Source: SAR92 bacterium BACL16 MAG-120619-bin48 | GTDB taxonomy: Bacteria; Pseudomonadota; Gammaproteobacteria; Pseudomonadales; Porticoccaceae | Length of the DNA stretch: 64,000 bases | Direction of reading: 5' to 3' | Assembly (NCBI GenBank): GCA_001438605.1 | Contig: LIDE01000009.1 | Coordinates: forward strand, 1 to 64,000 | Part shown: positions 18,241 through 26,972 of the stretch, piece by piece | Layout of the letters: every line of letters begins with the position of its first letter | Position numbering within the stretch: the stretch's first letter is position 1 | Notes under the pieces: generated by a model | What the model was told of the DNA's origin: nothing | Database searches by the model: none | Seen by the model: the letters and a program-made list of their open reading frames with translations, nothing else | Translations under genes and position numbers: made by a program

Positions 18241-20955
18241 ATGTCCGCAGAATCTTATGTCGTACCGCTGTTCTTTGATCAGAAGCGTTTCCTCGCCAAT
18301 TTAGAGAACAGCGATCCAGTTGAAGTCTTTCGCGACGCACTGAGCGCCGCATATCATCATTTCAATAATCGCTTCCACGAAGGCGACGAAGTTCATCGAC
18401 TGGTCAATGAGCAGGCCCAGTTCGCGGACCTTATCTTGCGTCACGCCTGGCAGCGTTTTAAATGGGACGGCGATATCAGTCTAGTTGCGGTTGGTGGCTA
18501 TGGTCGCGGCGAGCTGCACCCGCACTCTGATATTGATTTACTGATTCTCACAAAAAGCAGCAAAGCCGAAAAATATCGTGCCAGCATTGAAAAGTTTTTA
18601 ACCTTTCTGTGGGATATTCAGCTCACCATTGGCCACAGCACCCGCTCGGTGGAGCAATGTGTCGAAGAGGCGCGCGGCGATATCACCGTCGCCACCAACT
18701 TGATGGAAACGCGTTTAATTTGCGGCAACGAAGCGCTACTTGCAAAATTAATGGCAAAAACGGGGCCCGACAAAATCTGGCCGTCGGCAACGTTTTATCG
18801 CGGCAAAATTGACGAACAAAAGCAGCGCCACCGCAAGCACGACGACACCGAGTATAACCTCGAGCCCAATATCAAAGAGGCCCCCGGCGGGCTTCGTGAC
18901 ATTCAGGTGATCAACTGGACAGCCAAGCGCCACTTTCAGGTCTACCGCCGATCCCACTTGGTTCACAAAGGGTTCCTCTCCGAGGAGGAATACACCACGC
19001 TGCGCCGCGACGAGGAGTTTCTCTGGCGCGTGCGCTACGGGCTGCACCTGATTGCCGAGCGTGCGGAAGAGCGTCTGCTATTTGAATACCAGCGCAAGCT
19101 AGCATTGATGTTTGGCTACAGCGATACCGAGGATCGCCTTGGCGTTGAAAAGTTTATGCAGCGCTACTATCAGGTGGTCATGTCGATTCGAGAGCTCAAT
19201 GACGTGCTGCTGCAATACCTTGACGAGGCGATTTATCGCAAAGACAAAACCAAAGTCGTCACCAAGATCAACGAACGTTTTTTGGTTCGCGACGACTATC
19301 TCGACACCACTGATCGAAGCGTTTTTATCAAAACTCCGTCCGCGCTACTCGAACTTTTCGCTCTCCTCGGCGAAAACGAAAACATTAAGGGAATTCGTGC
19401 ATCCGCTATTCGGCAAATTCGTCTGCACAGAAATTTAATCAATGATGAGTTCCGCAGAGACCCGCAAAATCGTGAGCTGTTTATGCGCGTACTGCGGGCG
19501 CCCTACTTGCTGTCAGCACAGTTACAGCGTATGAATCGCTACGGCATTCTGGGTGGCTACTTGCCAGAATTCGGCAAAATTGTTGGCCAGATGCAGCACG
19601 ACCTGTTTCATATTTACCCCGTCGACGTGCACACCCTCGAAGTGGTTCGGCATATCCGACGCTTGGTGCGCCCGGAAATGGCCGCCCAATTTCCCGTCGC
19701 CTCGCATATTTATAAAAACTTCCCCAAACCAGAATTGATCACCATCGCCGCGCTCTATCACGATATTGCCAAAGGCCGTGGCGGCGATCACTCCAAGTTG
19801 GGCTCCGTTGATATTGAAGACTTTGCAATACGCCATGACCTGCAGCAGCAAGAGATCAATCTGCTGAAATGGCTGGTGGAAAATCATCTACTAATGTCCA
19901 GCGTGTCACAGCGGGAAGACACCTCTGACCCCGATGTGATTAATAAATTTGCCGCCCACGTTGGCAGCCAGATCTACCTAGACCATCTCTATGTGTTGAC
20001 GGTGGCAGATATTAACTCGACCAATCCGCGACTCTGGACCGACTGGAAGGGTTCGCTGATGCGCAACCTCTATTTTGAAACCAAGCGCGTATTGCAGCAG
20101 GATGGCAGTGAACAAAGAACACGGTCAGCGTGGGTCCAAGAAGCCAAAGAATCTGCCCTGCGTGCACTGTACACTCGCAACATCACTGAAGCGCAAGCGC
20201 TGAGTGTTTGGCGCGACGTCGATGAAGAGTTTTTTCTGCGCGAGCAGGCAGAGCACATTGCTAAGTTTACTCAGGCAATTATCGATAATACAGAACCCGA
20301 AAAGCCCGTGATCTTGCTTAATGACGTAGGCGTCGAAGTACCCACCGCTACGCAAATTTTTGTTCATTCGCAAAACCGCCAGCATATCTTCGCGATCACC
20401 GCGGCAACCCTCTCAAAGCTGCAGTTAAATATTCTGGATGCGCGCCTGCACACCACCGGCGATGGCTGCACCTTCGATGTGTTCTACGTGCTCGACGACA
20501 AAGATCGCCCGATTGGGGGCAATAACGCACTTGCCGCCAAAATCATAAAAACTTTAACGGAAGGCATTCTCAACCCCAGCGCCGTTAAATTTGATGTTCA
20601 GCGCCGGACACCACGGCAGCTGAAAAACTTCACCCTGTGCACCGTGGCAACACTGCGCAATGAGCCAGAATCTGTGGGCACTATTCTTGAAGTGGTAACC
20701 CCCGACAGGCCCGGGCTGCTCGCACATTTGGCGCGGATTTTTACGCGATTTGATCTACAGCTTTTAAATGCAAAAATCTCAACCCTCGGTGAGCGCGTAG
20801 AAGACGTTTTTTATCTTACAGACAGTGATTACCAGCCGATTACCGATCCAGACCTCATAGAGCTGCTGCAGGCAACCATTTGCAAAGAGCTCGATGAACG
20901 CAATCAAGAGGACGGGGCACAGTCACCGTCACGCAAAGTGAAGACTTGGGAGTAA
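18241..20955 (+). CDS. glnD: Bifunctional uridylyltransferase / uridylyl-removing enzyme GlnD
   Basis: Senses glutamine and uridylylates or de-uridylylates PII proteins. 904 residues in the classical order: nucleotidyltransferase domain with GGYGRGELHPHSDIDLLIL near residue 85, the GlnD-UTase segment with EAPGGLRDIQ, an HD domain with LYHDIAKGRGGDHS near residue 505, and two C-terminal ACT domains (about 695-780 and 810-890; VVTPDRPGLLAHLARIF). Follows map directly, as in Pseudomonas. Confidence 0.97.
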   Translation: MSAESYVVPLFFDQKRFLANLENSDPVEVFRDALSAAYHHFNNRFHEGDEVHRLVNEQAQFADLILRHAWQRFKWDGDISLVAVGGYGRGELHPHSDIDLLILTKSSKAEKYRASIEKFLTFLWDIQLTIGHSTRSVEQCVEEARGDITVATNLMETRLICGNEALLAKLMAKTGPDKIWPSATFYRGKIDEQKQRHRKHDDTEYNLEPNIKEAPGGLRDIQVINWTAKRHFQVYRRSHLVHKGFLSEEEYTTLRRDEEFLWRVRYGLHLIAERAEERLLFEYQRKLALMFGYSDTEDRLGVEKFMQRYYQVVMSIRELNDVLLQYLDEAIYRKDKTKVVTKINERFLVRDDYLDTTDRSVFIKTPSALLELFALLGENENIKGIRASAIRQIRLHRNLINDEFRRDPQNRELFMRVLRAPYLLSAQLQRMNRYGILGGYLPEFGKIVGQMQHDLFHIYPVDVHTLEVVRHIRRLVRPEMAAQFPVASHIYKNFPKPELITIAALYHDIAKGRGGDHSKLGSVDIEDFAIRHDLQQQEINLLKWLVENHLLMSSVSQREDTSDPDVINKFAAHVGSQIYLDHLYVLTVADINSTNPRLWTDWKGSLMRNLYFETKRVLQQDGSEQRTRSAWVQEAKESALRALYTRNITEAQALSVWRDVDEEFFLREQAEHIAKFTQAIIDNTEPEKPVILLNDVGVEVPTATQIFVHSQNRQHIFAITAATLSKLQLNILDARLHTTGDGCTFDVFYVLDDKDRPIGGNNALAAKIIKTLTEGILNPSAVKFDVQRRTPRQLKNFTLCTVATLRNEPESVGTILEVVTPDRPGLLAHLARIFTRFDLQLLNAKISTLGERVEDVFYLTDSDYQPITDPDLIELLQATICKELDERNQEDGAQSPSRKVKTWE

Positions 20956-20965
20956 GATCTACATT

Positions 20966-22174
20966 ATGTCAATGAACCCTCAGCTTGAGCGTCTCCACCC
21001 CTACCCCTTTGAACGTCTAAACCAGCTCAAGGCGGGGATAGTCCCACCCAGCCACCTTGCGCCCATTTCACTCTCGATTGGTGAGCCAAAACACCCCTCG
21101 CCCGCGTTTGTAAAACAGGTGCTTGTCGACCATATTGACGCCCTCGCTGTCTACCCAACCACAAAAGGTGGGCAACCATTGCGCGACGCCATTGCCACAT
21201 GGCTGCAAAAGCGCTTCAACTTGCCCTCTGGCAGCATAACGGCTGACCAGCACGTGTTACCGGTAACCGGCACCCGCGAAGCGCTTTTCGCCTTTACCCA
21301 AGCGGTGATCGACCGAGATACCAGCCCCCTGGTTGTCTCGCCCAACCCGTTTTATCAAATCTATGAGGGCGCGGCACTGCTGGCCGGCGCAGATGTGCAC
21401 TACCTCGACTGCACTGACGAGAACCAGTTTATTGCCGACTTAAACACCGTGCCCGAGGGCGTGTGGCAGCGCTGCCAGCTCTTGCACCTCTGCTCACCGG
21501 GTAATCCGACTGGCGCCGTCATGAGTATTGCTCAGCTGCAACAGGCGATTGCGCTGGCGGACAAATATGATTTCTTGATTGCCAGCGACGAATGCTACTC
21601 AGAGATTTATCTCGACGAAGACAACCCACCGCCAGGGTTATTGGACGCCTGCGCCCAGCTTGGCCGTACCGATTATGCCCGCTGTGTTGTGTTTCATAGC
21701 CTCAGTAAGCGTTCAAACTTGCCGGGGCTGCGCTCTGGCTTTGTCGCCGGTGATGCAACACTGCTGCAGCGTTTTTTGCAGTACCGCACCTATCACGGCT
21801 GCGCCATGTCGCTGTCGGTTCAAGCGGCGTCGACCGCCGCGTGGCGCGATGAGCAGCATGTCATCGAAAACCGCCGACTCTACGCCGATAAATTTGCCGC
21901 AGTAACCGATATTTTGCGCCCAGTTTTAAACTTCCCAACGCCTCAGGCAAGCTTCTATCTCTGGGCAGAGACGCCCATAGACGACAGAGACTTTGCCAAA
22001 GGCTTGTTTGCCCAAGAAAATGTCACGCTGTTGCCAGGACAGTATTTGTCGCGAGACTCGGCGCAGGGTAATCCTGGGCAAAACCGTGTTCGCATGGCGT
22101 TAGTTGCCGATATCGACGAATGTATTGACGCAGCGCAACGCATCAAACGCTTCGTGGAAAACTTAGTGAAGTAA
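20966..22174 (+). CDS. dapC: Succinyldiaminopimelate transaminase
   Basis: PLP-dependent aminotransferase of the succinylase route to diaminopimelate and lysine. 402 residues, fold type I; the PLP lysine is in FHSLSKRSNLPGLRSGF and the phosphate/substrate region in SPNPFYQIYEGAALLAG. The glnD-dapC neighbourhood and the nearby dapD support DapC over other aspartate-type transaminases. Two starts are close (20966 and 20972). The stop codon is the first of three TAA codons in a 12-bp tandem repeat. Confidence 0.92.
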   Translation: MSMNPQLERLHPYPFERLNQLKAGIVPPSHLAPISLSIGEPKHPSPAFVKQVLVDHIDALAVYPTTKGGQPLRDAIATWLQKRFNLPSGSITADQHVLPVTGTREALFAFTQAVIDRDTSPLVVSPNPFYQIYEGAALLAGADVHYLDCTDENQFIADLNTVPEGVWQRCQLLHLCSPGNPTGAVMSIAQLQQAIALADKYDFLIASDECYSEIYLDEDNPPPGLLDACAQLGRTDYARCVVFHSLSKRSNLPGLRSGFVAGDATLLQRFLQYRTYHGCAMSLSVQAASTAAWRDEQHVIENRRLYADKFAAVTDILRPVLNFPTPQASFYLWAETPIDDRDFAKGLFAQENVTLLPGQYLSRDSAQGNPGQNRVRMALVADIDECIDAAQRIKRFVENLVK

Positions 22175-22205
22175 CGAGCGCAGTAACAAGTGCAGTAACG
22201 AGGAC
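22170..22205 (+). repeat. 12-bp tandem repeat on the dapC stop codon (3 units)
   Basis: Units AGTAACGAGCGC (22170-22181), AGTAACAAGTGC (22182-22193) and AGTAACGAGGAC (22194-22205). Each carries TAA in the dapC frame (22172, 22184, 22196). The third unit also supplies the GAGGA ribosome site of the next gene, nth. See the matching structures after dapD, nhaC and the SCP2 gene. Confidence 0.85.
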
Positions 22206-22212
22206 ATTACGC

Positions 22213-22866
22213 TTGATCAAACAACAGCGCGCCAACTTTATATTGCAGCGGCTCAATCAGCTCTATCCCGAAACGCCGGTGCCGCTAAACCACCGCAACA
22301 ATTTTGAATTATTGGTTGCCGTGTTGCTCAGCGCCCAGTGCACTGACGAGAGGGTCAATCAAGTCACTCCAGCCCTATTTGCCCACGCCGACAATGCCTT
22401 CGATATGCAGCATGTGCCGCTTGAGACGATATACACCATTGTGCGTCCCTGTGGTCTGGCGCCGCAAAAATCGAAGGCAATTTCAAACTTGTCAAAAATC
22501 TTAGTTGAATCCTATGCCGGCGAAGTGCCTGAAGACATTAGCGCCCTTGAGACCCTGCCCGGCGTTGGCCACAAAACCGCCAGCGTGGTGATGTCCCAAG
22601 GCTTTGGCCAGCCAGCCTTTCCTGTTGATACCCATATTCACCGCTTGGCCCAGCGCTGGGGCCTGACGAAGGGGAAAAATGTGGTGCAGACTGAGCGAGA
22701 TTTAAAGAAAGTCTTTCCGCGAGATCAATGGAACAAGCTGCATCTGCAGATTATCTTTTATGGTCGTGAATATTGCTCGGCGCGGGGCTGCGATGGCCGT
22801 GTCTGTGATATTTGTAGAACCTGCTATCCGAATCGCAAAAAGCCGTTTATCGCTCATAAGCCGTGA
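22213..22866 (+). CDS. nth: Endonuclease III
   Basis: DNA glycosylase/AP lyase for oxidised pyrimidines. 217 residues. The helix-hairpin-helix LPGVGHKTASVV provides the catalytic Lys and FPVDTHIHRLAQRWGL the catalytic Asp. The start is TTG at 22213, 7 bases after GAGGAC, which belongs to the upstream tandem repeat. The iron-sulfur loop reads C-SARG-C-DGRV-C-DI-C-RT-C: five cysteines whose spacing differs from the usual C-x6-C-x2-C-x5-C. Confidence 0.95.
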   Translation: MIKQQRANFILQRLNQLYPETPVPLNHRNNFELLVAVLLSAQCTDERVNQVTPALFAHADNAFDMQHVPLETIYTIVRPCGLAPQKSKAISNLSKILVESYAGEVPEDISALETLPGVGHKTASVVMSQGFGQPAFPVDTHIHRLAQRWGLTKGKNVVQTERDLKKVFPRDQWNKLHLQIIFYGREYCSARGCDGRVCDICRTCYPNRKKPFIAHKP

Positions 22867-23000
22867 TCCGCCAAAGCCCTAATCCCCGGGGCCGGAAGTC
22901 GATTTTTAGCGGGCTTGTAAACCAGCAAGTGCAACGCGACAAACACAGCATTAAACAATCTTAGAAAGAGCGGCATTAATTGGCGGGGTTGTTTTTAACG

Positions 23001-23561
23001 CTACGATTTGCAGATAGTCTTTTCCAAGGCAATTAGCGCCTGCTTGCGCGCCAAACCCCACTTAAAACCGGCCAGTTGACCATCGCCGCGCACCACACGG
23101 TGACAGGGGATGGCGAGTGCGATTTTATTATTTCCACAGGCACTGGCGACTGCTCGCACTGCGCTGGGCTTGCCAATGCCGCGCGCCACATCTGCGTAGG
23201 ACTGCAGACAGCCGTAAGGCACTTCCATCAAATAACTCCAGACAATGCATTGAAAAGGCGTTCCGTGTATATCCAGCGGCAGGCGAAGCTGTTTTGTCTT
23301 GCCTGCCAGAAAGTCATTGATCTCGCTAATCCATAATTCAAAGGTTGGCAGATCCTCCGTTGGCATGGGTTTCCACGTGGCCATGGGATATTCTTTTACC
23401 AACTGTGTAAACAGTTTGTCGTCGCTATCATCAAATTGAAGAAAGCAGATCCCTCGATCAGTTGCGCCAACCATGACGCGGCCCAAACTTGTCGGCGCCG
23501 CAGCGTAGAAAATATCCTCGCAGGCACTCGCTTTGCGTTGAGTGTTTAACGTTGTATTCAT
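23001..23561 (-). CDS. ogt: Methylated-DNA--protein-cysteine methyltransferase
   Basis: Suicide repair of O6-methylguanine. 186 residues; the acceptor cysteine lies in IALAIPCHRVVRGDGQLAGFKWG and the DNA-binding helix region in GTPFQCIVWSYLMEVPYG. Only the Ogt-type catalytic part is present, without the Ada zinc or AraC-like domains. Monocistronic and convergent with nth; the 134 bases between them show no clear terminator. The gene could equally be called a truncated Ada C-terminal domain, but length fits Ogt. Confidence 0.93.
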   Translation of the reverse strand: MNTTLNTQRKASACEDIFYAAAPTSLGRVMVGATDRGICFLQFDDSDDKLFTQLVKEYPMATWKPMPTEDLPTFELWISEINDFLAGKTKQLRLPLDIHGTPFQCIVWSYLMEVPYGCLQSYADVARGIGKPSAVRAVASACGNNKIALAIPCHRVVRGDGQLAGFKWGLARKQALIALEKTICKS

Positions 23562-23785
23562 CGGCTTAATCCATTTTCCAATCAGTACAGAGACCGCACG
23601 CCACCTGAAGCGTGTTTAGCCTGCGGGACGTCTCAAGTAACCCTTCTCTTATCAGGTCTATCCTAGCAGTTATTGTATGCATTGAAATTTGCCGTTGCCA
23701 ATGATCGGAGGTCTCACAGCCTGTTTGTTGCATTCCATTCAATGAGATTAGGCTAAGGTTGGCCATCAATCTACTAAATCAACCG

Positions 23786-23814
23786 TTTTTTCATGGGGGG
23801 GTTTTAGTTATAAT
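23786..23814 (+). promoter_or_regulatory. Putative promoter of the yffB-dapD pair
   Basis: A perfect TATAAT box at 23809-23814 precedes the ArsC/YffB-like gene; the -35 position holds only a T-rich hexamer at 23786-23791. The leader of about 25 bases contains CCACCTT then AAGGGAGG, which can pair and partly hide the ribosome site. The activity is a sequence-based guess. Confidence 0.5.
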
Positions 23815-23843
23815 TCCCACCTTCAAAAAGGGAGGCAAGGTCG

Positions 23844-24188
23844 ATGGTCAGGCTCTACGGCATCAAAAATTGCGACACGATTAAAAAAGCCCGTAAATGG
23901 CTCAGTGACCACCGTGTAGAGTACACATTTTGCGACGTTCGTATCGACGGTATTGACGCCACTGCGATTGAGCATTGGATCGCCCAAGCGGGTTGGGAAA
24001 AAGTCCTTAACCGCAGCGGAACCACGTGGCGCAAGTTACCTGAAGATGTTCGAGAGACCACCCAAGCGAACAACGTCGTCGCCCTGCTCCTAGACCACCC
24101 AGCGATGATTAAACGTCCCGTGCTCGACGTCAACGGGACAATCCATATCGGCTTCAAGCCAGATCTCTATGAGACAATTTTTCATTAA
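23844..24188 (+). CDS. ArsC/Spx family thioredoxin-fold protein (YffB-like)
   Basis: Small 114-residue protein of the arsenate reductase-like family. The conserved start LYGIKNCDTIKKARKWL gives a single redox cysteine near residue 10; RPVLDVNG and GFKPDLYE are the family C-terminal motifs. YffB homologues are usually found beside dap genes and act, if at all, as glutathione-dependent thiol reductases; the true substrate is unknown. Seventeen bases separate it from dapD, so both share the TATAAT promoter candidate. Confidence 0.9.
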   Translation: MVRLYGIKNCDTIKKARKWLSDHRVEYTFCDVRIDGIDATAIEHWIAQAGWEKVLNRSGTTWRKLPEDVRETTQANNVVALLLDHPAMIKRPVLDVNGTIHIGFKPDLYETIFH

Positions 24189-24205
24189 ACGGAAAGAGTA
24201 GATTT

Positions 24206-25234
24206 ATGAGTCAGCTATACAGTTTTGCCATCGGTGTTGGCAGCAAAAACAGTCGCGGGGAATGGTTAGAAGTCTTTTATCCAGCGCCACTCTTGAACCC
24301 AGATGCAGCGCTGCAAGATATTATTCGTGTCAGTTTAGGACTTACCGCAGGTGAGATCGAACCCAGCACCGAACAGTTAGCTGCCCTCTGCTCGGCGCTG
24401 TCTCACAATGGCTTTGGCCAGTTCGCGCGCTCGATAGAGCAGCTGGCCACCTCGAGCCGCCCGGTCGTTGCCGTGGCTCTGGCCACTAACAGTGCGCCCA
24501 CCACAGTGCCGCAAGCCTATTTAAAGCTGCATCTTCTCAGCCATCGCCTCGTCAAGCCCCACGGCACAGATTTAACCGGTATCTTTGGTGTATTGAAAAA
24601 TGTTGCCTGGACTAGCGTCGGCGCAATCGATATCGACGAACTACCGAACCGCCTGTTGCAGGCGCGTTTAGCGGGCCAGCCACTCAGCGTTAACTGCGTG
24701 GATAAATTCCCTAAAATGGTCGACTACGTCGTCCCTAGCGGTATCCGTATTGCCGATACGTCAAGAGTGCGCCTGGGCGCTTATGTTGGCGAAGGCACCA
24801 CCGTGATGCATGAAGGCTTTATTAACTTTAATGCTGGAACCGAAGGCCCCAATATGATTGAAGGTCGCGTATCCGCTGGTGTTTTCTGTGGTGCCGGATC
24901 GGATATCGGCGGCGGCGCATCTATTATGGGTACCCTCTCAGGCGGCGGGAGCTTGGTTATTTCTGTCGGTGAAAAGTGTCTGCTGGGTGCAAATGCTGGA
25001 CTAGGCATTCCTCTCGGTGACCGCTGCACAGTTGAAGCTGGACTTTACATCACCGCGGGCACTGTGGTGACCATGCTCGATGCAAATAAAAAGGCCAGCG
25101 GTACTATGAAAGCAAGGGATCTAGCCGGTAAGAGTGATTTGTTGTTTAGACGTAATTCGGTCTCTGGGGCCGTTGAGTGTCTGACTAACAAGAGCGCCGT
25201 GGAGCTGAACAGCGAATTGCATACGGCCAACTAA
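24206..25234 (+). CDS. dapD: 2,3,4,5-tetrahydropyridine-2,6-dicarboxylate N-succinyltransferase
   Basis: Adds succinyl from succinyl-CoA to tetrahydrodipicolinate on the way to diaminopimelate and lysine. 342 residues, the long Pseudomonas-type form (FAIGVGSKNSRGEWLEVFYPAPLL). The left-handed beta-helix spans about residues 180-300 (RVRLGAYVGEGTTVMHEGFINFNAGT, GGGASIMGTLSGGG). Its substrate route continues with DapC encoded 2 kb upstream. The stop TAA at 25232 is the first of eight consecutive in-frame stops. Confidence 0.96.
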   Translation: MSQLYSFAIGVGSKNSRGEWLEVFYPAPLLNPDAALQDIIRVSLGLTAGEIEPSTEQLAALCSALSHNGFGQFARSIEQLATSSRPVVAVALATNSAPTTVPQAYLKLHLLSHRLVKPHGTDLTGIFGVLKNVAWTSVGAIDIDELPNRLLQARLAGQPLSVNCVDKFPKMVDYVVPSGIRIADTSRVRLGAYVGEGTTVMHEGFINFNAGTEGPNMIEGRVSAGVFCGAGSDIGGGASIMGTLSGGGSLVISVGEKCLLGANAGLGIPLGDRCTVEAGLYITAGTVVTMLDANKKASGTMKARDLAGKSDLLFRRNSVSGAVECLTNKSAVELNSELHTAN

Positions 25235-25348
25235 ACTTGCGCCAGCTAAGGCCGCTCCAGCTAGGTCCTTACAAGCTAGGTCCTTACAAGCTAGGTCCTT
25301 ACAAGCTAAGTCCACACAAGTTAAGTCCATACAAGCTAAACCCACACC
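25229..25348 (+). repeat. 15-bp tandem repeat on the dapD stop codon (8 units)
   Basis: Eight 15-bp units, the three central ones identical (AGCTAGGTCCTTACA at 25259, 25274, 25289) and the flanking ones degenerate. Because 15 is a multiple of three, each unit puts one stop in the dapD frame: TAA at 25232 and 25247, TAG at 25262, 25277 and 25292, TAA at 25307, 25322 and 25337. The first unit includes the last dapD codons. Confidence 0.93.
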
Positions 25349-25350
25349 AA

Positions 25351-25387
25351 CAGTGCCATATCTCTGATTAAAAGAGCCATGGCACTG
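25351..25387. terminator. Hairpin between convergent dapD and fabG4-type gene
   Basis: CAGTGCCAT (25351-25359) pairs with ATGGCACTG (25379-25387), and CTCT (25362-25365) with AGAG (25373-25376) inside the loop. No T-run follows on either strand, so it may be a transcript-end stabiliser or weak terminator. Confidence 0.4.
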
Positions 25388-25420
25388 GATTGGCGTGACC
25401 CACCGTCTCGCTGAAAGCCA

Positions 25421-26758
25421 TCAAGCGCCCAACAAACTCTGCCCGCACACGCGCAGGGTGTTGCCATTGATACCCGCCGCTTGAGGGCTGACAAAGAAGC
25501 CAATCACCTCGGCAACATCCACAGGTAACCCGCCCTGACCGAGGGATGAGAGACGACGACCCATTTGTCGGGTCATGAAGGGAATCGCAGCGGTCATCTG
25601 GGTTTCAATAAAGCCCGGTGCCACGGCATTAATGGTGATACCGCGCTTGGCACAGGGCTTGGCCAAGCTGTCCACCATACCAATCACGGCAGATTTGGAA
25701 AAACCATAATTTGTTTGACCGGGATTGCCGGCAATACCGCTTATCGAAGCCACACCAACAATTTTACCGCCATTATCCAATAGCTCCGTCGCCAGCAGCG
25801 CCTCGTTGATCCGCTGCGCGCTGCCAAGGTTAACCTGCATCAACAGGTCCCACTGCACGGAGGTCATACGACTAAGCGTTTTGTCCCGCGTAATACCGGC
25901 ATTGTGCACAATGCCATGCAGCGATGGTCCCTGTTGCTGGCAAAAACTCACGATAGTCTCAGGCGCATTCACTGAGGTAATATCGAGCGCCAATGGCAGG
26001 CCATTAATAGACCGCATGGCCTCATTCAGCGCGGCCTCTGCCTGTGGCACGTCGATACCAATAACCTTTGCTCCATCCCGCGCGAGCACTTGGCTGATGG
26101 CGAGCCCAATACCGCGAGCAGCACCGGTGACAACTACCGTTTTGCCTGCGAGCGGCCGCACCCAATCGGCCGTCATCTCTGCAATCGGTTTGGCTACCGT
26201 CAACACTTGCGCATTAAGGTAAGCGGACCCCGCGGAGAGCAAAAACCGCAACGGCGCCTCCAGAGCTGTATTGCCGCCGCGGTCGACGCAAATAAGGTTA
26301 GCTGTGGCCCCTTTGCGGCCAATTTCTTTTGCTACAGATTTGATAAAACCGACTAAACCACGCTGCACCGTTGCATAAGTGGTGTCCTTTAGCGCATCCG
26401 GTTTATGACCGATAACAATCACTCGCCCACTCTCTGCCAATGACTTTAGATGCCGACTAAAAAACTCATGCAGTTGACTGCTCTCTTCAGCACTACGAAT
26501 ACCGGATGCATCAAAAACAAGACTGCCCTTCACCGCGTCGTCCGTATTCGCTAGCTTAATATCTGTTGTTGCCAATGTATTGGCGATCTCTTTGGCAAAC
26601 ATTGCGCCTTGGCTGCTGCCAGAAAAAACATGGCCCGATACGCGATGAGGATGGGAGGCGTCTTCACGCTGCAGATGTACCGGGGTGGGCAGTCCGAGCG
26701 CATCAAAAATGGATTTGGTGAGGCTCGCATTGGCGAGTTCTAAATAGCGATCAGTCAT
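25421..26758 (-). CDS. High-molecular-weight 3-oxoacyl reductase (FabG4-type SDR)
   Basis: NAD(P)-dependent ketoacyl reductase with two Rossmann-like domains. From ATG 26758, preceded by AAAGGAC, it has 445 residues: an N-terminal degenerate flavodoxin-like domain (about 1-195) and a C-terminal SDR domain with TGAARGIG at 211-218, HNAG near 286, Ser340 and the catalytic pair Tyr351/Lys355 (TNYGFSKSA). This layout is that of mycobacterial FabG4, which acts on acyl-CoA substrates. It is divergent from a FadI-type thiolase, suggesting joint function in chain degradation or polyketide-like elongation. Confidence 0.88.
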   Translation of the reverse strand: MTDRYLELANASLTKSIFDALGLPTPVHLQREDASHPHRVSGHVFSGSSQGAMFAKEIANTLATTDIKLANTDDAVKGSLVFDASGIRSAEESSQLHEFFSRHLKSLAESGRVIVIGHKPDALKDTTYATVQRGLVGFIKSVAKEIGRKGATANLICVDRGGNTALEAPLRFLLSAGSAYLNAQVLTVAKPIAEMTADWVRPLAGKTVVVTGAARGIGLAISQVLARDGAKVIGIDVPQAEAALNEAMRSINGLPLALDITSVNAPETIVSFCQQQGPSLHGIVHNAGITRDKTLSRMTSVQWDLLMQVNLGSAQRINEALLATELLDNGGKIVGVASISGIAGNPGQTNYGFSKSAVIGMVDSLAKPCAKRGITINAVAPGFIETQMTAAIPFMTRQMGRRLSSLGQGGLPVDVAEVIGFFVSPQAAGINGNTLRVCGQSLLGA

Positions 26759-26836
26759 GTTTTTATGTCCTTTCAACGAGGTCGTCATAGCGCTTGTCAG
26801 CAGCGGCTGTAAAGTGTAACCGGAGACGTCACAACA

Positions 26837-26884
26837 CCATTGGCCGAGATGCCAAATTATAAGCAGTGAAGCGCCAATGGTCGC
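26837..26884 (-). promoter_or_regulatory. Promoter candidate with flanking inverted repeat, fabG4-type gene
   Basis: On the minus strand GCGACC (26879-26884) and TATAAT (26856-26861) are 17 bases apart. CCATTGGC (26837-26844) and GCCAATGG (26873-26880) are perfect inverted copies 28 bases apart that enclose the -10 box, one copy overlapping the -35. This would allow a repressor dimer or loop to control the operon and perhaps the divergent thiolase. Confidence 0.45.
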
Positions 26885-26972
26885 GCGCAGCGGGCTTGTT
26901 ATTGTGCCATATCAATACTGTTTGGTGTCATAATGCGCCTAACCTGAAACAACAAAACTCGGACTATTCCCT

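Noticed and set aside
23566-23769. 67-codon frame upstream of ogt, considered as a broken Ada N-terminal domain
   Set aside because: No zinc-cysteine pattern or helix-turn-helix of Ada is visible and it ends just before the ogt start without overlap; not supportable as a gene or remnant.
25121-25345. Minus-strand open frame after dapD that reads as a pentapeptide-repeat protein (ACKDL units)
   Set aside because: It is the complement of the 15-bp repeat, overlaps the end of dapD, has Lys where pentapeptide repeats need a small residue two places before Leu, and has no ribosome site.
25229-25348. CRISPR array
   Set aside because: Units are 15 bp and directly adjacent with no spacers.
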